Shown one piece after another: positions 8,336 through 18,296 of a stretch of 64,000 nucleotides of DNA. This DNA comes from Psychrobacter sp. 72-O-c (GTDB lineage: Bacteria > Pseudomonadota > Gammaproteobacteria > Pseudomonadales > Moraxellaceae). The stretch is from positions 1-64,000 of the forward strand of contig NZ_CAJHBI010000005.1 of assembly GCF_904846605.1 (NCBI RefSeq). Reading direction: 5' to 3'. The stretch's first letter is position 1, and each line of letters opens with the position of its first letter. The notes beneath the pieces were generated by a model. It did no database searches, was not told where the DNA came from, and was given only the letters and a program-made list of their open reading frames with translations. A program made the position numbers and the translations under genes.

Positions 8336-9475
8336 ATGACCGATACTTCAAATAATAATCTGAGTAACAATCTAGGTGACAATTTAGATAAAAGCGGCGC
8401 TCATCCTGACCCTAAGCCTACTTCACACGGTCATATCCAAGATAAGTTGGTCAAAGACAGCATAGCCCATAGTCAAGATATCAGTGCCAAAGCGCAAGCA
8501 CGCCAAAGCCCTGTGATTAAAGCTGCGACAGAAAACGACAGTAATGCTGATTTTACTCAGGTCCAAGACCTACCAACAGGAACACCACAAGGTCAACAAA
8601 CAACCATGCTAAATAGTAGTGCTAATAAAAGCACCAACACCAACTCAAGCGACACTCAGACACAAGCTGCAAAACAAGCTGCTTTTAATCAACGTGATGA
8701 TATCAATAATCCGCATACATCTGATACTGATGGCGCAGAAGAGACCCACTTTGGTTATAAGACTGTTAATAAATCAGAAAAACAAGCCCGCGTAGCTGAC
8801 GTCTTTACCTCAGTGGCGAAAAAATACGACATTATGAATGACTTAATGTCTTTTGGTGTCCATCGCTTATGGAAGCGCTATGCCATCAGCTTATCGGGCG
8901 TTCGTGCCGGCCAGCATGTGCTTGATATTGCTGGCGGTACAGGTGATTTAGCGAAAGTGTTTAGCCGTGAAGTAGGTCGCAGCGGTAAAGTGGTGCTATC
9001 TGATATCAATGCTGCAATGTTAGAAGTGGGCCGTGAGCGCTTGATTAATGCAGGTTGTAACAATGTCGATTTCGTATTGGCCAATGCAGAAACGCTGGCG
9101 CCATTCGATGATAATAGCTTTGACTTGTTGACTATCAGCTTTGGTCTGCGTAATGTTACTGATAAAGAAGCTGCATTGCGCGCTATGTATCGCGTGCTTA
9201 AACCAGGTGGTCGCTTATTGATATTGGAGTTCTCAAAACCTGTCTTTGAGCCGTTATCAAAAGCCTATGACTTATACTCTTTTACTGCGCTGCCGATGAT
9301 GGGTAAACTGGTGGCCAACGATTCAGAAAGCTATAAATATTTGGCCGAGTCTATTCGCATGCATCCTGATCAGCAGACTTTAAAGCAGATGATGGAGCAA
9401 GCTGGCTTTGAGAACTGTGATTATCACAACCTAACTGCCGGAATCGTTGCGGTACATCGTGGCTTTAAAGCGTAA
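8336..9475 (+). CDS. ubiE: Ubiquinone/menaquinone C-methyltransferase UbiE, extended
   Basis: S-adenosylmethionine-dependent C-methyltransferase of ubiquinone synthesis. The region from residue 135 ([10 protein letters not shown]) to the end aligns in memory with E. coli UbiE throughout: DIAGGTGD (197-204) is the SAM-binding loop, and [24 protein letters not shown] and [22 protein letters not shown] are family-specific. Ahead of it lies an unusual 134-residue Asn/Ser/Thr/Gln-rich extension with no predicted fold. ATG 8336 follows AGGA, and no ATG exists near residue 135 (only Met91), so the extension is probably translated. UbiJ and UbiB follow in the same direction, as in other gammaproteobacteria. 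Confidence 0.95.
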   Translation: MTDTSNNNLSNNLGDNLDKSGAHPDPKPTSHGHIQDKLVKDSIAHSQDISAKAQARQSPVIKAATENDSNADFTQVQDLPTGTPQGQQTTMLNSSANKSTNTNSSDTQTQAAKQAAFNQRDDINNPHTSDTDGAEETHFGYKTVNKSEKQARVADVFTSVAKKYDIMNDLMSFGVHRLWKRYAISLSGVRAGQHVLDIAGGTGDLAKVFSREVGRSGKVVLSDINAAMLEVGRERLINAGCNNVDFVLANAETLAPFDDNSFDLLTISFGLRNVTDKEAALRAMYRVLKPGGRLLILEFSKPVFEPLSKAYDLYSFTALPMMGKLVANDSESYKYLAESIRMHPDQQTLKQMMEQAGFENCDYHNLTAGIVAVHRGFKA

Positions 9476-9583
9476 TGCTAAAATAAAAGCTAATAGCGCT
9501 CATAAAGAATATCGGTTATAAAAACAGACCCTGATTGAATGTTTGCCCCATTTCCACGTGCTTAAATAATATGCGAGAGTCTT

Positions 9584-10282
9584 ATGCTGACTGTATTACT
9601 TTTGGCCGGTGCCGAAAAGCTGATTAATATTGCCATTGCAAGTGATGAGATCACTCAAGCGGGTCTTACGCCTCTTGCTGGTAAAGTGTTACGTCTCAAT
9701 ATGATCATGCCTGAGATTCATTTGGATATTTTATTCAATCAAGAGCGTCTGCGTTTTGAGCCAGTGACCACCGACAGTGTATTTGAGAAACGAGGTCAAC
9801 GTGATGATGAAAATCAACAAGCCAATCTCGATATTTCACGTATTGGTCATAGCAGTCCAGACTGCACTATTTCAGTTGATAATCCTGCGCAATTATTGAA
9901 CCTAATGCGCGGTGCCGAAGGCAATTTACCAATTGCGGGTGATTATAAAGTACTGATGCAGCTCAAACAGTTGGTAGCAGGCTTTGATCCTGATGTTGCC
10001 GGACAGCTTGAGCCTTTGATTGGTAAACCGATGGCCAGCCAGCTACAACTGCTTATCTCCCAACTCAAAGGGAGCTTTCGCCATAGCGCCAAGCGTGCCT
10101 TTGACGATATGAGTGACTGGGCAAATGACGTATCAGGTAATAGCGTCCCCGACCCTACTGAAAAAGCGCAAGCCGATGATCTAAAGCAGCAAATATTACA
10201 ACTGCGGGCTGACGTTGAGCGCGAAGAGGCAAGACTGGCGGCCATTAAGGCAGAACAGGCGCGCTTAACGCAACAACAATAG
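9584..10282 (+). CDS. ubiJ: UbiJ-like ubiquinone biosynthesis accessory protein
   Basis: A 232-residue protein in the ubiE-ubiJ-ubiB position. The N-terminal part (about 15-125) looks like an SCP2 lipid-binding domain, and the C-terminal 45 residues form a Gln/Glu/Ala-rich coiled coil (DDLKQQILQLRADVEREEA). UbiJ binds isoprenoid quinone intermediates and helps assemble the soluble Ubi complex with UbiK. Identification rests on this architecture and the synteny rather than on strong sequence motifs. ATG 9584 has GAGAG upstream. Confidence 0.85.
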   Translation: MLTVLLLAGAEKLINIAIASDEITQAGLTPLAGKVLRLNMIMPEIHLDILFNQERLRFEPVTTDSVFEKRGQRDDENQQANLDISRIGHSSPDCTISVDNPAQLLNLMRGAEGNLPIAGDYKVLMQLKQLVAGFDPDVAGQLEPLIGKPMASQLQLLISQLKGSFRHSAKRAFDDMSDWANDVSGNSVPDPTEKAQADDLKQQILQLRADVEREEARLAAIKAEQARLTQQQ

Positions 10283-10390
10283 CCATAACAAACCGTTTTA
10301 TTCGCGTATTTATCTATAGTGGCTGTTTAGCATAAATATTTTGGCGTCACTATTCAGCTTAGAAACACTATATTAGAGTATTTACTGCCT

Positions 10391-12052
10391 ATGCTATTAT
10401 CTCATCGCGCCCGTCTACTTGAGCTTTGGCGTATTGCCGCAAGCTACCGCATTGATACCCACTTTTCTGTTGAGGACGCGCCGCAGCTACAACCTCTTGT
10501 GCGTCTAATTCGTCTACATCCAGCGGCTTGGGGTAAAAAACATCAGCCAAATGCTATTAAATACGCATTAGAAGACATGGGTACATTATTCTTAAAGCTC
10601 GGCCAACTGCTCTCTACGCGTCGTGACTTAGTACCCCCTGAAATCATCGAACAGTTGATTCAGCTACAAGATAAAGTTAAGCCGTTCGACGTTGATATTG
10701 CTATCACTCAAATTCAAGACCCCAAACATGGTCTCGGCCAGTCTATTGAGACTTTATTTGCACGTTTCGATATTAAGCCTTTAGCGGCTGCCTCTATTGC
10801 TCAAGTACATACCGCTGCTCTAAATGATGGTCGTGAAGTAGTGGTAAAAGTGGTTCGCCCTGATATTCGCACTACTATCATTGCAGACTTTGAGTTGCTG
10901 CGCGAGTTAGCCGACTGGGTATCCGCACGAGTAGAAGCGGCACGCGCGGTACATATTATCGATATTGTCGAAGACTATCGGCAAGTGATGCTCAATGAAT
11001 TAGATTTGAACCTTGAGGCAGAAAACACCACTCAGATGCGCAATAACTTTTTAGGTTCAGCACTAATGTATGTGCCCGAAGTCTATGACGCGTCCAAAAA
11101 TGTCATGGTGATGGAGCGTATTCAGGGTGTTCCGATTTCACAAGTACAACTCTTTGACCAACTCGGCTACGATCGCGCTGCCCTCGCAGAAAAAGGCTTA
11201 ACCATATTTTTTACCCAGGTCTTTCGTGATAACTTTTTTCATGCCGATATGCATCCGGGTAATGTGTTTGTAGAGACCCCTCCGGTCACAACGCTCACGG
11301 CTGATATGGAAGCCATTGATCTCGGACATGAGCCACGTTATATCGGTCTTGATTGCGCCATCATGGGGACGTTATCAAAAGACGATCAGCTGATTGTAGC
11401 GCGGATGCTACTGGCAGTGATGAATAACAACTTTACCGCTGTGGTCGATATTGTTAGCCGTGCAGGCTGGATACCACCCAATAGCGATAAACATGCTTTA
11501 ATGCGCGATATGAGCCGTACCGTTGGCCCTATGCTACAAAAATCTATTAATGAGATAGATTTTGCCGGTGTATTAATGCAAATTTTGGATATTGCCCGCC
11601 GCCATCATATGAGTATTCCGCCGCAATTGATGCTGCTACTTAAAACTTTAGTTCACGTTGAGGGACTAGGACGCGACTTGTATCCCGATTTAGATATTTG
11701 GTCATTAGCTAAGCCCATTTTAAGCAGTTGGATTAAAGAACAGTTGGATCCGACGCGTAATTTACAACAGCTACGTGCGCAGCTGCCAGAAATTTTATTG
11801 TCCGCAACTGACATTCCAAAATTGCTTGATCAAAGCTTACAAAGTCTAGCCTCTCAAGGCTCGCGGCAAGACAGTCAACTGCGTGAAATCCAACAGATAC
11901 GCGCTGACATGCTCAATGATCGCCGCCGTGACTGGATAGCACTAGCAGGATTTGGGCTGTTTATTGCCATTGCCACTCAAGTTATCGGTTGGCTCTCACC
12001 TGTCTTTTATATTTTGGCCATGCTGACAGTGATTTGGCGGATTTTCGCTTAA
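10391..12052 (+). CDS. ubiB: UbiB, ADCK-family atypical kinase for ubiquinone synthesis
   Basis: A 553-residue ABC1/ADCK-family protein needed for ubiquinone biosynthesis, an ATPase anchored at the membrane. Family hallmarks are present: the KxGQ motif (KLGQ, 69-72), the Ala-rich loop replacing a kinase P-loop (AAASIAQVH, from 132), Lys153 in VVKVVRP, and the catalytic loop FFHADMHPGN. The metal-binding position reads LDCAIMG. A short insertion (PPVTTLTADMEAID) lies between the catalytic loop and that motif. Two C-terminal hydrophobic segments (about 518-553) should anchor it. It closes the ubiE-ubiJ-ubiB run. Confidence 0.95.
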   Translation: MLLSHRARLLELWRIAASYRIDTHFSVEDAPQLQPLVRLIRLHPAAWGKKHQPNAIKYALEDMGTLFLKLGQLLSTRRDLVPPEIIEQLIQLQDKVKPFDVDIAITQIQDPKHGLGQSIETLFARFDIKPLAAASIAQVHTAALNDGREVVVKVVRPDIRTTIIADFELLRELADWVSARVEAARAVHIIDIVEDYRQVMLNELDLNLEAENTTQMRNNFLGSALMYVPEVYDASKNVMVMERIQGVPISQVQLFDQLGYDRAALAEKGLTIFFTQVFRDNFFHADMHPGNVFVETPPVTTLTADMEAIDLGHEPRYIGLDCAIMGTLSKDDQLIVARMLLAVMNNNFTAVVDIVSRAGWIPPNSDKHALMRDMSRTVGPMLQKSINEIDFAGVLMQILDIARRHHMSIPPQLMLLLKTLVHVEGLGRDLYPDLDIWSLAKPILSSWIKEQLDPTRNLQQLRAQLPEILLSATDIPKLLDQSLQSLASQGSRQDSQLREIQQIRADMLNDRRRDWIALAGFGLFIAIATQVIGWLSPVFYILAMLTVIWRIFA

Positions 12053-12116
12053 AGCTTCTAACATTCAGTGATTAGCCATTCTCTACCTCTACTGAGGAAA
12101 GCACTACTAGAAAAAT

Positions 12117-12155
12117 AAAAAACCTACTATTGAAGCTTCAATAGTAGGTTTTTTA
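12117..12155. terminator. Bidirectional terminator between ubiB and ruvB
   Basis: A perfect 30-bp palindrome (12121-12150, arms AACCTACTATTGAAG and its complement) flanked by A-rich and T-rich sequence on both sides. It lies between two convergent genes and can stop transcription from either direction. Confidence 0.92.
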
Positions 12156-12176
12156 TTAGGCTCGAGACAAAAATAA

Positions 12177-13157
12177 TTACATCTGATCAATAGCCATTTG
12201 CGTCAGCACACGTCCGCGCGCTGTCCGTAACACATATCCTTGCTGAATCAAATACGGCTCAATCACGTCTTCAAGCGTTCCGCGATCTTCAGCCATAGCT
12301 GCTGCTATCGCTTCAACTCCCGCAGGACCGCCATCAAAGCGTTCCTGTAAAATCTCAATATAACGCCGATCTAAATGATCTAAACCACGCCGATCGACCG
12401 CTAGCATATCAAGGGCACTACCAGCTATGTCACCATTAATTCGGCCATCCCCTCGCACTTGAGCATAATCACGTACACGGCGCAACAAGCGGTTGGCAAT
12501 CCTTGGTGTACCACGAGCTCGGCGAGCAATTTCGACCGCGCCATCCTCACTCATAGGAACGCGCATCAGACGTGCTGCGCGGCTGACAATGGTAGTCAAA
12601 TCCGCAATGTTATAAAACTCCAGACGCTGGACAATACCGAAGCGATCACGCAACGGCGAGGTTAACAATCCTGCTCGTGTGGTTGCGGCCACTAAGGTAA
12701 ATGGCGGCAAATCAAGCTTAATAGAGCGTGCCGCTGGCCCTTCACCAATCATAATATCCAGCTGAAAATCTTCCATCGCTGGATAGAGTATCTCTTCGAT
12801 AACCGGACTTAAACGATGAATTTCATCGATAAAAAGTATATCGCCCGCTTCTAAGTTAGTTAGCATCGCCGCCAAGTCTCCTGCACGCTCTAGTACAGGT
12901 CCAGAAGTTGAGCGTAGATTACCGCCCATCTCACGGGCAATAATATTGGCAAGGGTGGTTTTACCTAATCCAGGTGGACCAAAGATAAGAGTATGATCCA
13001 GCGCTTCATCGCGCGCACGTGCCGCTTCAATGAAGACTTCCATCTGCTCACACACGACCGGCTGACCGATATACTCAGCCAGTGAGGCGGGACGAATGTT
13101 AGCATCAGGCGCGTCACCTGCCCCTTCTAAGGGATTTATCAAGCGATCTTGCGTCAT
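12177..13157 (-). CDS. ruvB: Holliday junction branch-migration helicase RuvB
   Basis: AAA+ motor of the RuvABC complex, which drives branch migration of Holliday junctions. The 326 residues include Walker [10 protein letters not shown] (60-68), Walker B with DEIH (111-114), sensor 1 ([20 protein letters not shown]) and the C-terminal winged helix ending [15 protein letters not shown]. It lies downstream of ruvA on the same strand, but a terminator-like hairpin stands in the 186-bp gap, so it may also have its own promoter. RuvC is encoded about 17 kb away on the plus strand. Confidence 0.97.
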   Translation of the reverse strand: MTQDRLINPLEGAGDAPDANIRPASLAEYIGQPVVCEQMEVFIEAARARDEALDHTLIFGPPGLGKTTLANIIAREMGGNLRSTSGPVLERAGDLAAMLTNLEAGDILFIDEIHRLSPVIEEILYPAMEDFQLDIMIGEGPAARSIKLDLPPFTLVAATTRAGLLTSPLRDRFGIVQRLEFYNIADLTTIVSRAARLMRVPMSEDGAVEIARRARGTPRIANRLLRRVRDYAQVRGDGRINGDIAGSALDMLAVDRRGLDHLDRRYIEILQERFDGGPAGVEAIAAAMAEDRGTLEDVIEPYLIQQGYVLRTARGRVLTQMAIDQM

Positions 13158-13264
13158 ATATTTTATCGTTATATTAAGGGCAGAGATAATAAAAAGAGAG
13201 TAATAGCATAACTAAACCAATTCGATAAGTCATGCGAAAACAACATAAAGTAAAAGACAGCATA

Positions 13265-13295
13265 AAAATAAGCGACAACTGGTGTCGCTTAAATA
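13265..13295 (-). terminator. Terminator-like hairpin after ruvA
   Basis: Arms AAGCGACA (13270-13277) and TGTCGCTT (13283-13290) with a 5-nt loop. Read on the minus strand the stem is followed by ATTTTTATG. It lies between ruvA and ruvB and could end or attenuate the ruvA transcript. Confidence 0.65.
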
Positions 13296-13343
13296 TAAGC
13301 ACGGCTCATTTGACGACAACAGTAAAGGTTAAAAAAACACCCC

Positions 13344-13964
13344 TTAGAAGCCAGAGAGCTGCTGGAGTGTCGCCTTTAATAACCCTTGCGTGTCTTCAAA
13401 AACAGTACCGTTACTCTTCGCAGCTTTAATGGCTTGTTGGGCTTCTTTTTCTTTGTACCCTAAGCTGATTAGCGCCCCTTCTACCTCAGCAATGATACTG
13501 CCTTCAAGATCGAGAACTGGCGGCTGAGTGGCAAATTCCAAATTACTATTATCAACTTCGATATTTTTGAGCTTGTCTTTTAGCTCAATCAATAAACGCT
13601 GAGCGGTTTTTTTACCGATACCGGGAATACGCATCAACGCCGTTTCTGACTCTTGATCGACATGCATCTTTAACTCTGCAGCCGACATAGCCGATAACAT
13701 GGCCAGCGCCATTTTAGCGCCGACCCCGTTGATCTTGATCAATTGCCGAAAGACATCACGCTCTTTACGATCGATAAAACCAAACAGTAGCTGCGCGTCT
13801 TCACGGACATGCAAATGCGTCCAAATCCTCGCGGGCTCATCTACGCGTAACTGGCAAAATGAGGGCAATGGCAGCTCAATATCATAACCTACTCCAGAGG
13901 TGGTCATGACACAAGCGGTTGGTGCCATTAAATACTGCACCTGCCCAGTAATCAGTCCTATCAT
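13344..13964 (-). CDS. ruvA: Holliday junction DNA-binding protein RuvA
   Basis: Tetrameric Holliday-junction-binding subunit that loads RuvB. The N-terminal OB fold (MIGLITGQV...), the two helix-hairpin-helix motifs (FRQLIKINGVGAKMALAMLS and LMRIPGIGKKTAQRL) and the C-terminal RuvB-binding three-helix domain (ALISLGYKEKEAQQAIKA) are all present. I choose ATG 13964, giving 206 residues, because MIG is the family start and AGGTGA lies about 6 bp upstream; GTG 13973 and ATG 13970 are alternatives. Confidence 0.96.
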   Translation of the reverse strand: MIGLITGQVQYLMAPTACVMTTSGVGYDIELPLPSFCQLRVDEPARIWTHLHVREDAQLLFGFIDRKERDVFRQLIKINGVGAKMALAMLSAMSAAELKMHVDQESETALMRIPGIGKKTAQRLLIELKDKLKNIEVDNSNLEFATQPPVLDLEGSIIAEVEGALISLGYKEKEAQQAIKAAKSNGTVFEDTQGLLKATLQQLSGF

Positions 13965-14032
13965 AATCATCACCTATCATAAATAATAAAATGAGCTGCT
14001 GTTAGGTTAAGCGGTTTGTCTTTATTAATTTA

Positions 14033-15067
14033 CTAATAAAAATTGACCATATTTTCAAGACTGATCGGACGGATTTTATCCGCTTGACCCGCAGAGCCAA
14101 AGGCTTCAAAGCGATTGCTACAAATATCAGACATTGCAACCATTGAAGCTTTGAAATATTTACGAGGATCAAAGTCGCTAGGATTGTGCGCTAAATACTG
14201 ACGAATAGCACCTGTTGAGGCTAAACGTAAATCGGTATCAATATTGACCTTACGTACGCCATGCTTAATCGCTTCAACGATTTGTTCAACCGGTACGCCA
14301 TAAGTTTCGCCAATATCCCCACCGTATTCGTTGATGACTTTTAGCCACTCTTGCGGTACTGATGAAGAACCGTGCATCACCAGATGAGTATTCGGAATGC
14401 GAGCATGAATTTCTTTTACCCGCTCAATAGATAAAATATCGCCAGTTGGTGGCCGGGTAAACTTATAAGCACCATGGCTGGTACCAATAGCTATCGCTAG
14501 GGCATCAACGTTGGTATCTTTCACAAACTGCTCTGCTTCGTCAGCGCTAGTCAATAGTTGCTCATGACCCAGCACGCCTTCGGCGCCAGAACCGTCTTCT
14601 TCACCAGCCATGCCAGTCTCAAGACTACCCAAACAGCCAATCTCACCTTCTACAGAAACGCCGCAAGCGTGGGCTAACTTAACCACTTCGCGCGTGACGC
14701 TGGCATTATAATCATAATCCATGGGTGTTTTACCGTCTTCACCAAGCGAGCCATCCATCATTACTGATGAAAATCCAAGCTGAATTGAACGCTGACAAAC
14801 CCCAGGTGACATGCCATGATCTTGGTGCATTACCACTGGAATATGTGGCCACTCTTCAATGGCAGCACTAATTAAATGACGTAGAAACGCTGATCCTGCA
14901 TAGCCGCGTGCGCCGGCACTAGCTTGAACAATTACTGGGGAATTACAAGCGTCAGCAGCCATCATAATCGCCCGCATTTGCTCTAAGTTGTTCACATTAA
15001 AAGCAGGAACACCGTAGTTGTGCTCAGCGGCGTGATCTAAAAGTTGACGTAAGGAGATTAGGGCCAT
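14033..15067 (-). CDS. fba: Class II fructose-bisphosphate aldolase
   Basis: Zinc-dependent aldolase of glycolysis and gluconeogenesis that interconverts fructose 1,6-bisphosphate with two triose phosphates. The 344-residue length and sequence match the Calvin-cycle-type class II subfamily. Visible metal and active-site motifs are [17 protein letters not shown], and VMHGSSSVP; the Asn/Asp-Thr-Asp motif (VNIDTDLR) marks the phosphate site. pgk lies about 1.1 kb upstream on the same strand, separated by a lipoprotein gene, so the two may share physiology rather than a transcript. Confidence 0.95.
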   Translation of the reverse strand: MALISLRQLLDHAAEHNYGVPAFNVNNLEQMRAIMMAADACNSPVIVQASAGARGYAGSAFLRHLISAAIEEWPHIPVVMHQDHGMSPGVCQRSIQLGFSSVMMDGSLGEDGKTPMDYDYNASVTREVVKLAHACGVSVEGEIGCLGSLETGMAGEEDGSGAEGVLGHEQLLTSADEAEQFVKDTNVDALAIAIGTSHGAYKFTRPPTGDILSIERVKEIHARIPNTHLVMHGSSSVPQEWLKVINEYGGDIGETYGVPVEQIVEAIKHGVRKVNIDTDLRLASTGAIRQYLAHNPSDFDPRKYFKASMVAMSDICSNRFEAFGSAGQADKIRPISLENMVNFY

Positions 15068-15446
15068 AACACGCTCTCTGATTGGATTTTGAAAATTGTT
15101 TTAAGTACAGGGTTTTTAAATATGAGTTTTTGCAGAAATTACCCAAAAATCCCTGCTTTGATACAGTGGTATCGCTATAAGTTAATAAAAGACTTCATGG
15201 TCTTTGATAGTCATCATTTATTAAAAGCAATACGCGGTGATTATAGCAAAATTTGCCACCCCTTCGCAGCTGTTGTCAGCCTATTTGTTTGTCTGGCACG
15301 TTTTTTTGTTATAGTCGCTTTACTTCAAAACAGCCGCAGGTGATTATTAGCGTATCTATTTCATTAAGTATTAACTATAGGTGCTTAAATCCGTTACTTA
15401 AGTTAATCCCTCGAACAAATTGTAAAAACCACAGGATGACAAACAC
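15068..15446. other. fba upstream region
   Basis: A 380-bp AT-rich region between the lipoprotein terminator and fba. It should hold the fba promoter. Short plus-strand frames here have no ribosome binding site and no recognisable product. I see no riboswitch or repeat. Confidence 0.4.
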
Positions 15447-15477
15447 AAAAAAGCCTTGGAATTGCCAAGGCTTTTTA
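15447..15477 (-). terminator. Terminator after the alanine-rich lipoprotein
   Basis: Stem CCTTGG/CCAAGG extended to AAAAGCCTTGG and CCAAGGCTTTT around a 5-nt loop, with TTTTTTGTG following on the minus strand. It ends the lipoprotein transcript and separates it from fba. Confidence 0.88.
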
Positions 15478-15526
15478 GGTTTTAAGGCGTTAACTTTTCA
15501 GTAAAATTACAACTTAGTACTACTGA

Positions 15527-15931
15527 TTAGTACTGTTGATCTGCTGGAACATCTTCTTCTGCATTGTTTGCTACATCAGATGCGCCATCAGCAACAGAAT
15601 TAGCGCCATCAGCGACTACTTCAGCTGTATTTACAACTGCGGTGTTAGCACCATCGGCAATTGCTTCACCAGTATTTACGACTGCACCAGCAGCAACAGC
15701 GCCAGCAGTTTCTGCGCCATCGGCAAGTTCAGTGCCAGCATTTTGTGCTGCAATTTCGGCTTCAGTAGTAGCTGCTTCAGTGTTGGCGGCGATATCATCA
15801 CCAGCCGACTCAGCAGTATCTTCAGCTTGTTGAGCGGTATCTTCCGCTTGTTCTTCAGTTTGTTGGCTACATGCAGTGACTGCGAAAGTACCAGCAAGCA
15901 CGCTAGCAAGTAACAAATGACGTTTTAACAT
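15527..15931 (-). CDS. Alanine-rich small lipoprotein
   Basis: A 134-residue secreted protein. The signal peptide (MLKRHLLLASVLAG...) ends in a lipobox VTAC with Cys21 as the lipidation site. The mature part is almost entirely Ala, Glu, Asp, Thr, Asn and Gly with no aromatic residues until the final Tyr, and contains imperfect repeats of VVNT-(G/A)E-(A/V)(I/V)ADGAN. It resembles acidic helical repeat lipoproteins, but I cannot assign a function. I start at ATG 15931 because the in-frame extension upstream would bury the signal peptide. Confidence 0.8.
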   Translation of the reverse strand: MLKRHLLLASVLAGTFAVTACSQQTEEQAEDTAQQAEDTAESAGDDIAANTEAATTEAEIAAQNAGTELADGAETAGAVAAGAVVNTGEAIADGANTAVVNTAEVVADGANSVADGASDVANNAEEDVPADQQY

Positions 15932-16213
15932 AGTAAACCTCTTGTAAATAATGCATGTCAAAATACATGGTGGCGCTATTTTATAGAGTGCAAATAAGAC
16001 ATGCAATAACAATCTTTATTATATTAACAAATAATAACGACTTAATAATGAACAACTTAATAATGGCTGTTAATTATCGAATTTTAGATTGATAAGCCAA
16101 TTGTGACAGCCGCTATACGAGTTTTATAGCCTAACTTAGATACCTAGCGAAAGTTGTACACCTAATGTTACTGAAACATTATATTGCAGTATAGCTAGTG
16201 GCGTTAGAATCTA
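15932..16213. other. Spacer between pgk and the lipoprotein
   Basis: A 282-bp AT-rich spacer on the minus-strand path from pgk to the lipoprotein gene. I see no clear terminator, RNA gene or repeat. It probably carries the lipoprotein promoter. Confidence 0.35.
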
Positions 16214-17428
16214 TCAGCCGTCAATTTGTAAGGCTGCTACTGCTGGTAAGGTTTTACCTTCTACAAACTCTAAGAACGCCCCACCGCCCGTTGACATGTA
16301 ACTTACGCCGTCGGCCACTTGATACTTATCAATCGCTGCTAATGTATCGCCGCCACCTGCAATCGAGAAGCCGTCGCTATCCTTGACCGCTGTTGCCACA
16401 ATCTGGGTGCCGGCGCCAAAGGCATCCACTTCAAAAACGCCAACCGGGCCATTCCATAAAATGGTTTTCGCGTTGGCAATGGCTTCCGCTAATAGTTCGG
16501 CACTTTGCGGCGCAATATCTAATATCATGTCATGCTCGCCGATAGCGTCAACGGATTTAACAGTGGCGGCCGTCTGTTGTAATGAGCCGATAAAGTCTGC
16601 AAAGTCAATGTCATTTTTATCAGCAACTACGACATATTCAGGCAATAAAATATCCGTTTTTTTCATAATCTGACGTGCAGTATCAACTAAGTCCGGTTCA
16701 TACAGAGACGCGCCGACACTATGACCCTCAGCCGCTAAGAAAGTATTGGCAATACCGCCACCAACGATAATTTGCGTACAAACTTCAGCCAAACTATGTA
16801 GGACTTCAAGCTTAGTAGATACTTTTGAGCCGCCAACAATAGCCAACATCGGCTGCGCTGGAGTCTCTAAGGCTTTACTTAGGGCATCAAGCTCAGCGGC
16901 CAATAAAGGCCCTGCGCAAACGTTTTTATTTGCTCTACGCATTGCTTGGGTAACGCCCTCGGTTGAAGCTTGCGCGCGATGAGCGGTGCCAAAAGCATCC
17001 ATGACAAACACATCGCATAAGTCAGCATATATTTGAGCCAACGCAGAATCGTTTATTTTTTCACCTTTATTAAAGCGAACATTTTCCAACAAGACCAACT
17101 CACCCGCTTTTACTGATACGCCTTGAGTAAGATACTCACTATTAAGAGTTACTGGCTGCGCTAATTGCACCCCAAGCTTCTCGGTTAAGTAGTCAGCAAC
17201 TGGCGCCAGCGAATATTGCACCTCAGGGTTACCTTCGGTTGGACGGCCTAAATGCGAGCATACAATTACTGCTGCTCCTTTATCCAGCGCCATCCTAATG
17301 GTAGGCAAACTGGCTTGTAGGCGCGCATCACTGGTGATCTTACCGTCTTTAATAGGCACATTTAAGTCTTCACGAATCAATACCACTTTACCAGCTAAAG
17401 CCAGCTCACTCATACGCAAAAAATTCAT
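16214..17428 (-). CDS. pgk: Phosphoglycerate kinase
   Basis: Glycolytic enzyme that transfers phosphate from 1,3-bisphosphoglycerate to ADP. At 404 residues it has the usual length. Motifs in order are [11 protein letters not shown] (substrate binding), [30 protein letters not shown], and the nucleotide-binding GGGDTLAA near the C-terminus. ATG 17428 has GGAG about 10 bp upstream. It is transcribed toward the lipoprotein and fba. Confidence 0.97.
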   Translation of the reverse strand: MNFLRMSELALAGKVVLIREDLNVPIKDGKITSDARLQASLPTIRMALDKGAAVIVCSHLGRPTEGNPEVQYSLAPVADYLTEKLGVQLAQPVTLNSEYLTQGVSVKAGELVLLENVRFNKGEKINDSALAQIYADLCDVFVMDAFGTAHRAQASTEGVTQAMRRANKNVCAGPLLAAELDALSKALETPAQPMLAIVGGSKVSTKLEVLHSLAEVCTQIIVGGGIANTFLAAEGHSVGASLYEPDLVDTARQIMKKTDILLPEYVVVADKNDIDFADFIGSLQQTAATVKSVDAIGEHDMILDIAPQSAELLAEAIANAKTILWNGPVGVFEVDAFGAGTQIVATAVKDSDGFSIAGGGDTLAAIDKYQVADGVSYMSTGGGAFLEFVEGKTLPAVAALQIDG

Positions 17429-17855
17429 TACCTGCTCCTATACTGGGTCTCAATCTATTCATTAGTTTGTGGTGTTTTATCTTAGTTAAGTGATCGTTAT
17501 AAATAGTAGTCTACTTAGATGAGTTTTCATTGTTAGCTTTTTTATAGACATCGTTTATCAAAAATATTGGGTCGCAAACAATAGCCGCTGCATTCTATCA
17601 GCTTTCTAGCAAAATTCTATAGACAACGCGCTATAAATTTTCGGCGTGGGCATAGCATAACGACCAATTTGCCAAGCCATCATTAAACTTGAAGCAATAA
17701 AAGTTTGTCGTCAGAGATATTTCGCTCAAGATGAATTAAAAAACCAGTAACATTTTGTGGTGGTACTCGGCCCCTACCGCCCTTATGCTAGAACAGTAGA
17801 GAATAACAACAGTCCATTAAACAACGATTTATTAAAGAGCTATCAGGAGATTACT
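17429..17855. other. Divergent promoter region pgk / dksA-like
   Basis: 427 bp between the divergent pgk and the DksA-like gene. The open frame that extends the latter upstream to 17757 lacks a ribosome binding site. I see no repeat, riboswitch or RNA gene. Confidence 0.4.
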
Positions 17856-18185
17856 ATGAGCGTTGACTTAGATGCTGCCAAACAAACACTATTAAAACTT
17901 AAAGAAGAATATGAGACCCGCATTGCTAAAATAAAGCATGATATCCAAAATCCGCAGGATGATCTTAATAAAGACTGGGAAGATCAAGCGATTTCTATTC
18001 GTCAAAACGATACACGCCAGCTACTCGCGGCAGAAGCACACCAAAACCTTATTTATATTGAAAATGCGCTAAGCCATATCGAAAATGGTACTTACGGAGA
18101 ATGTGAAGTGTGCGGTAAACAAATACAAGAACAACGTTTGCAAGCCGTGCCTTACGCTACCTTATGTATGGAACATGCTGAATAA
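17856..18185 (+). CDS. Small DksA/TraR-family zinc-finger protein
   Basis: A 109-residue protein of the DksA/TraR family, which acts in the secondary channel of RNA polymerase. An N-terminal coiled coil (about 5-75) is followed by a zinc finger, Cys83-x2-Cys86-x17-Cys104-x2-His107, where classical DksA has a fourth Cys. The acidic coiled-coil tip typical of DksA is not obvious: the segment reads QNPQDDLNKDWEDQA. It is much shorter than DksA (about 150), so it is better called DksA-like than DksA. ATG 17856 follows AGGAGA. Confidence 0.85.
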   Translation: MSVDLDAAKQTLLKLKEEYETRIAKIKHDIQNPQDDLNKDWEDQAISIRQNDTRQLLAAEAHQNLIYIENALSHIENGTYGECEVCGKQIQEQRLQAVPYATLCMEHAE

Positions 18186-18296
18186 ATAAGTAGTCTGTAA
18201 GACAAGGATTATCTTATAATTTACCAGTCAAGCGCGCATCGATTTGCGCGCTTTTCGATTATTAGGATTTAGATTTTAATCGTTAAAAAACCCTCG

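Noticed and set aside
15536-15913. Long frames on both strands over the alanine-rich lipoprotein
   Set aside because: They are by-products of its biased GCN-rich codons. The lipobox and signal peptide identify the true frame.
17757-17855. Longer DksA-like protein starting at 17757
   Set aside because: The extra 33 residues have no ribosome binding site and no conserved pattern, whereas ATG 17856 follows AGGAGA.
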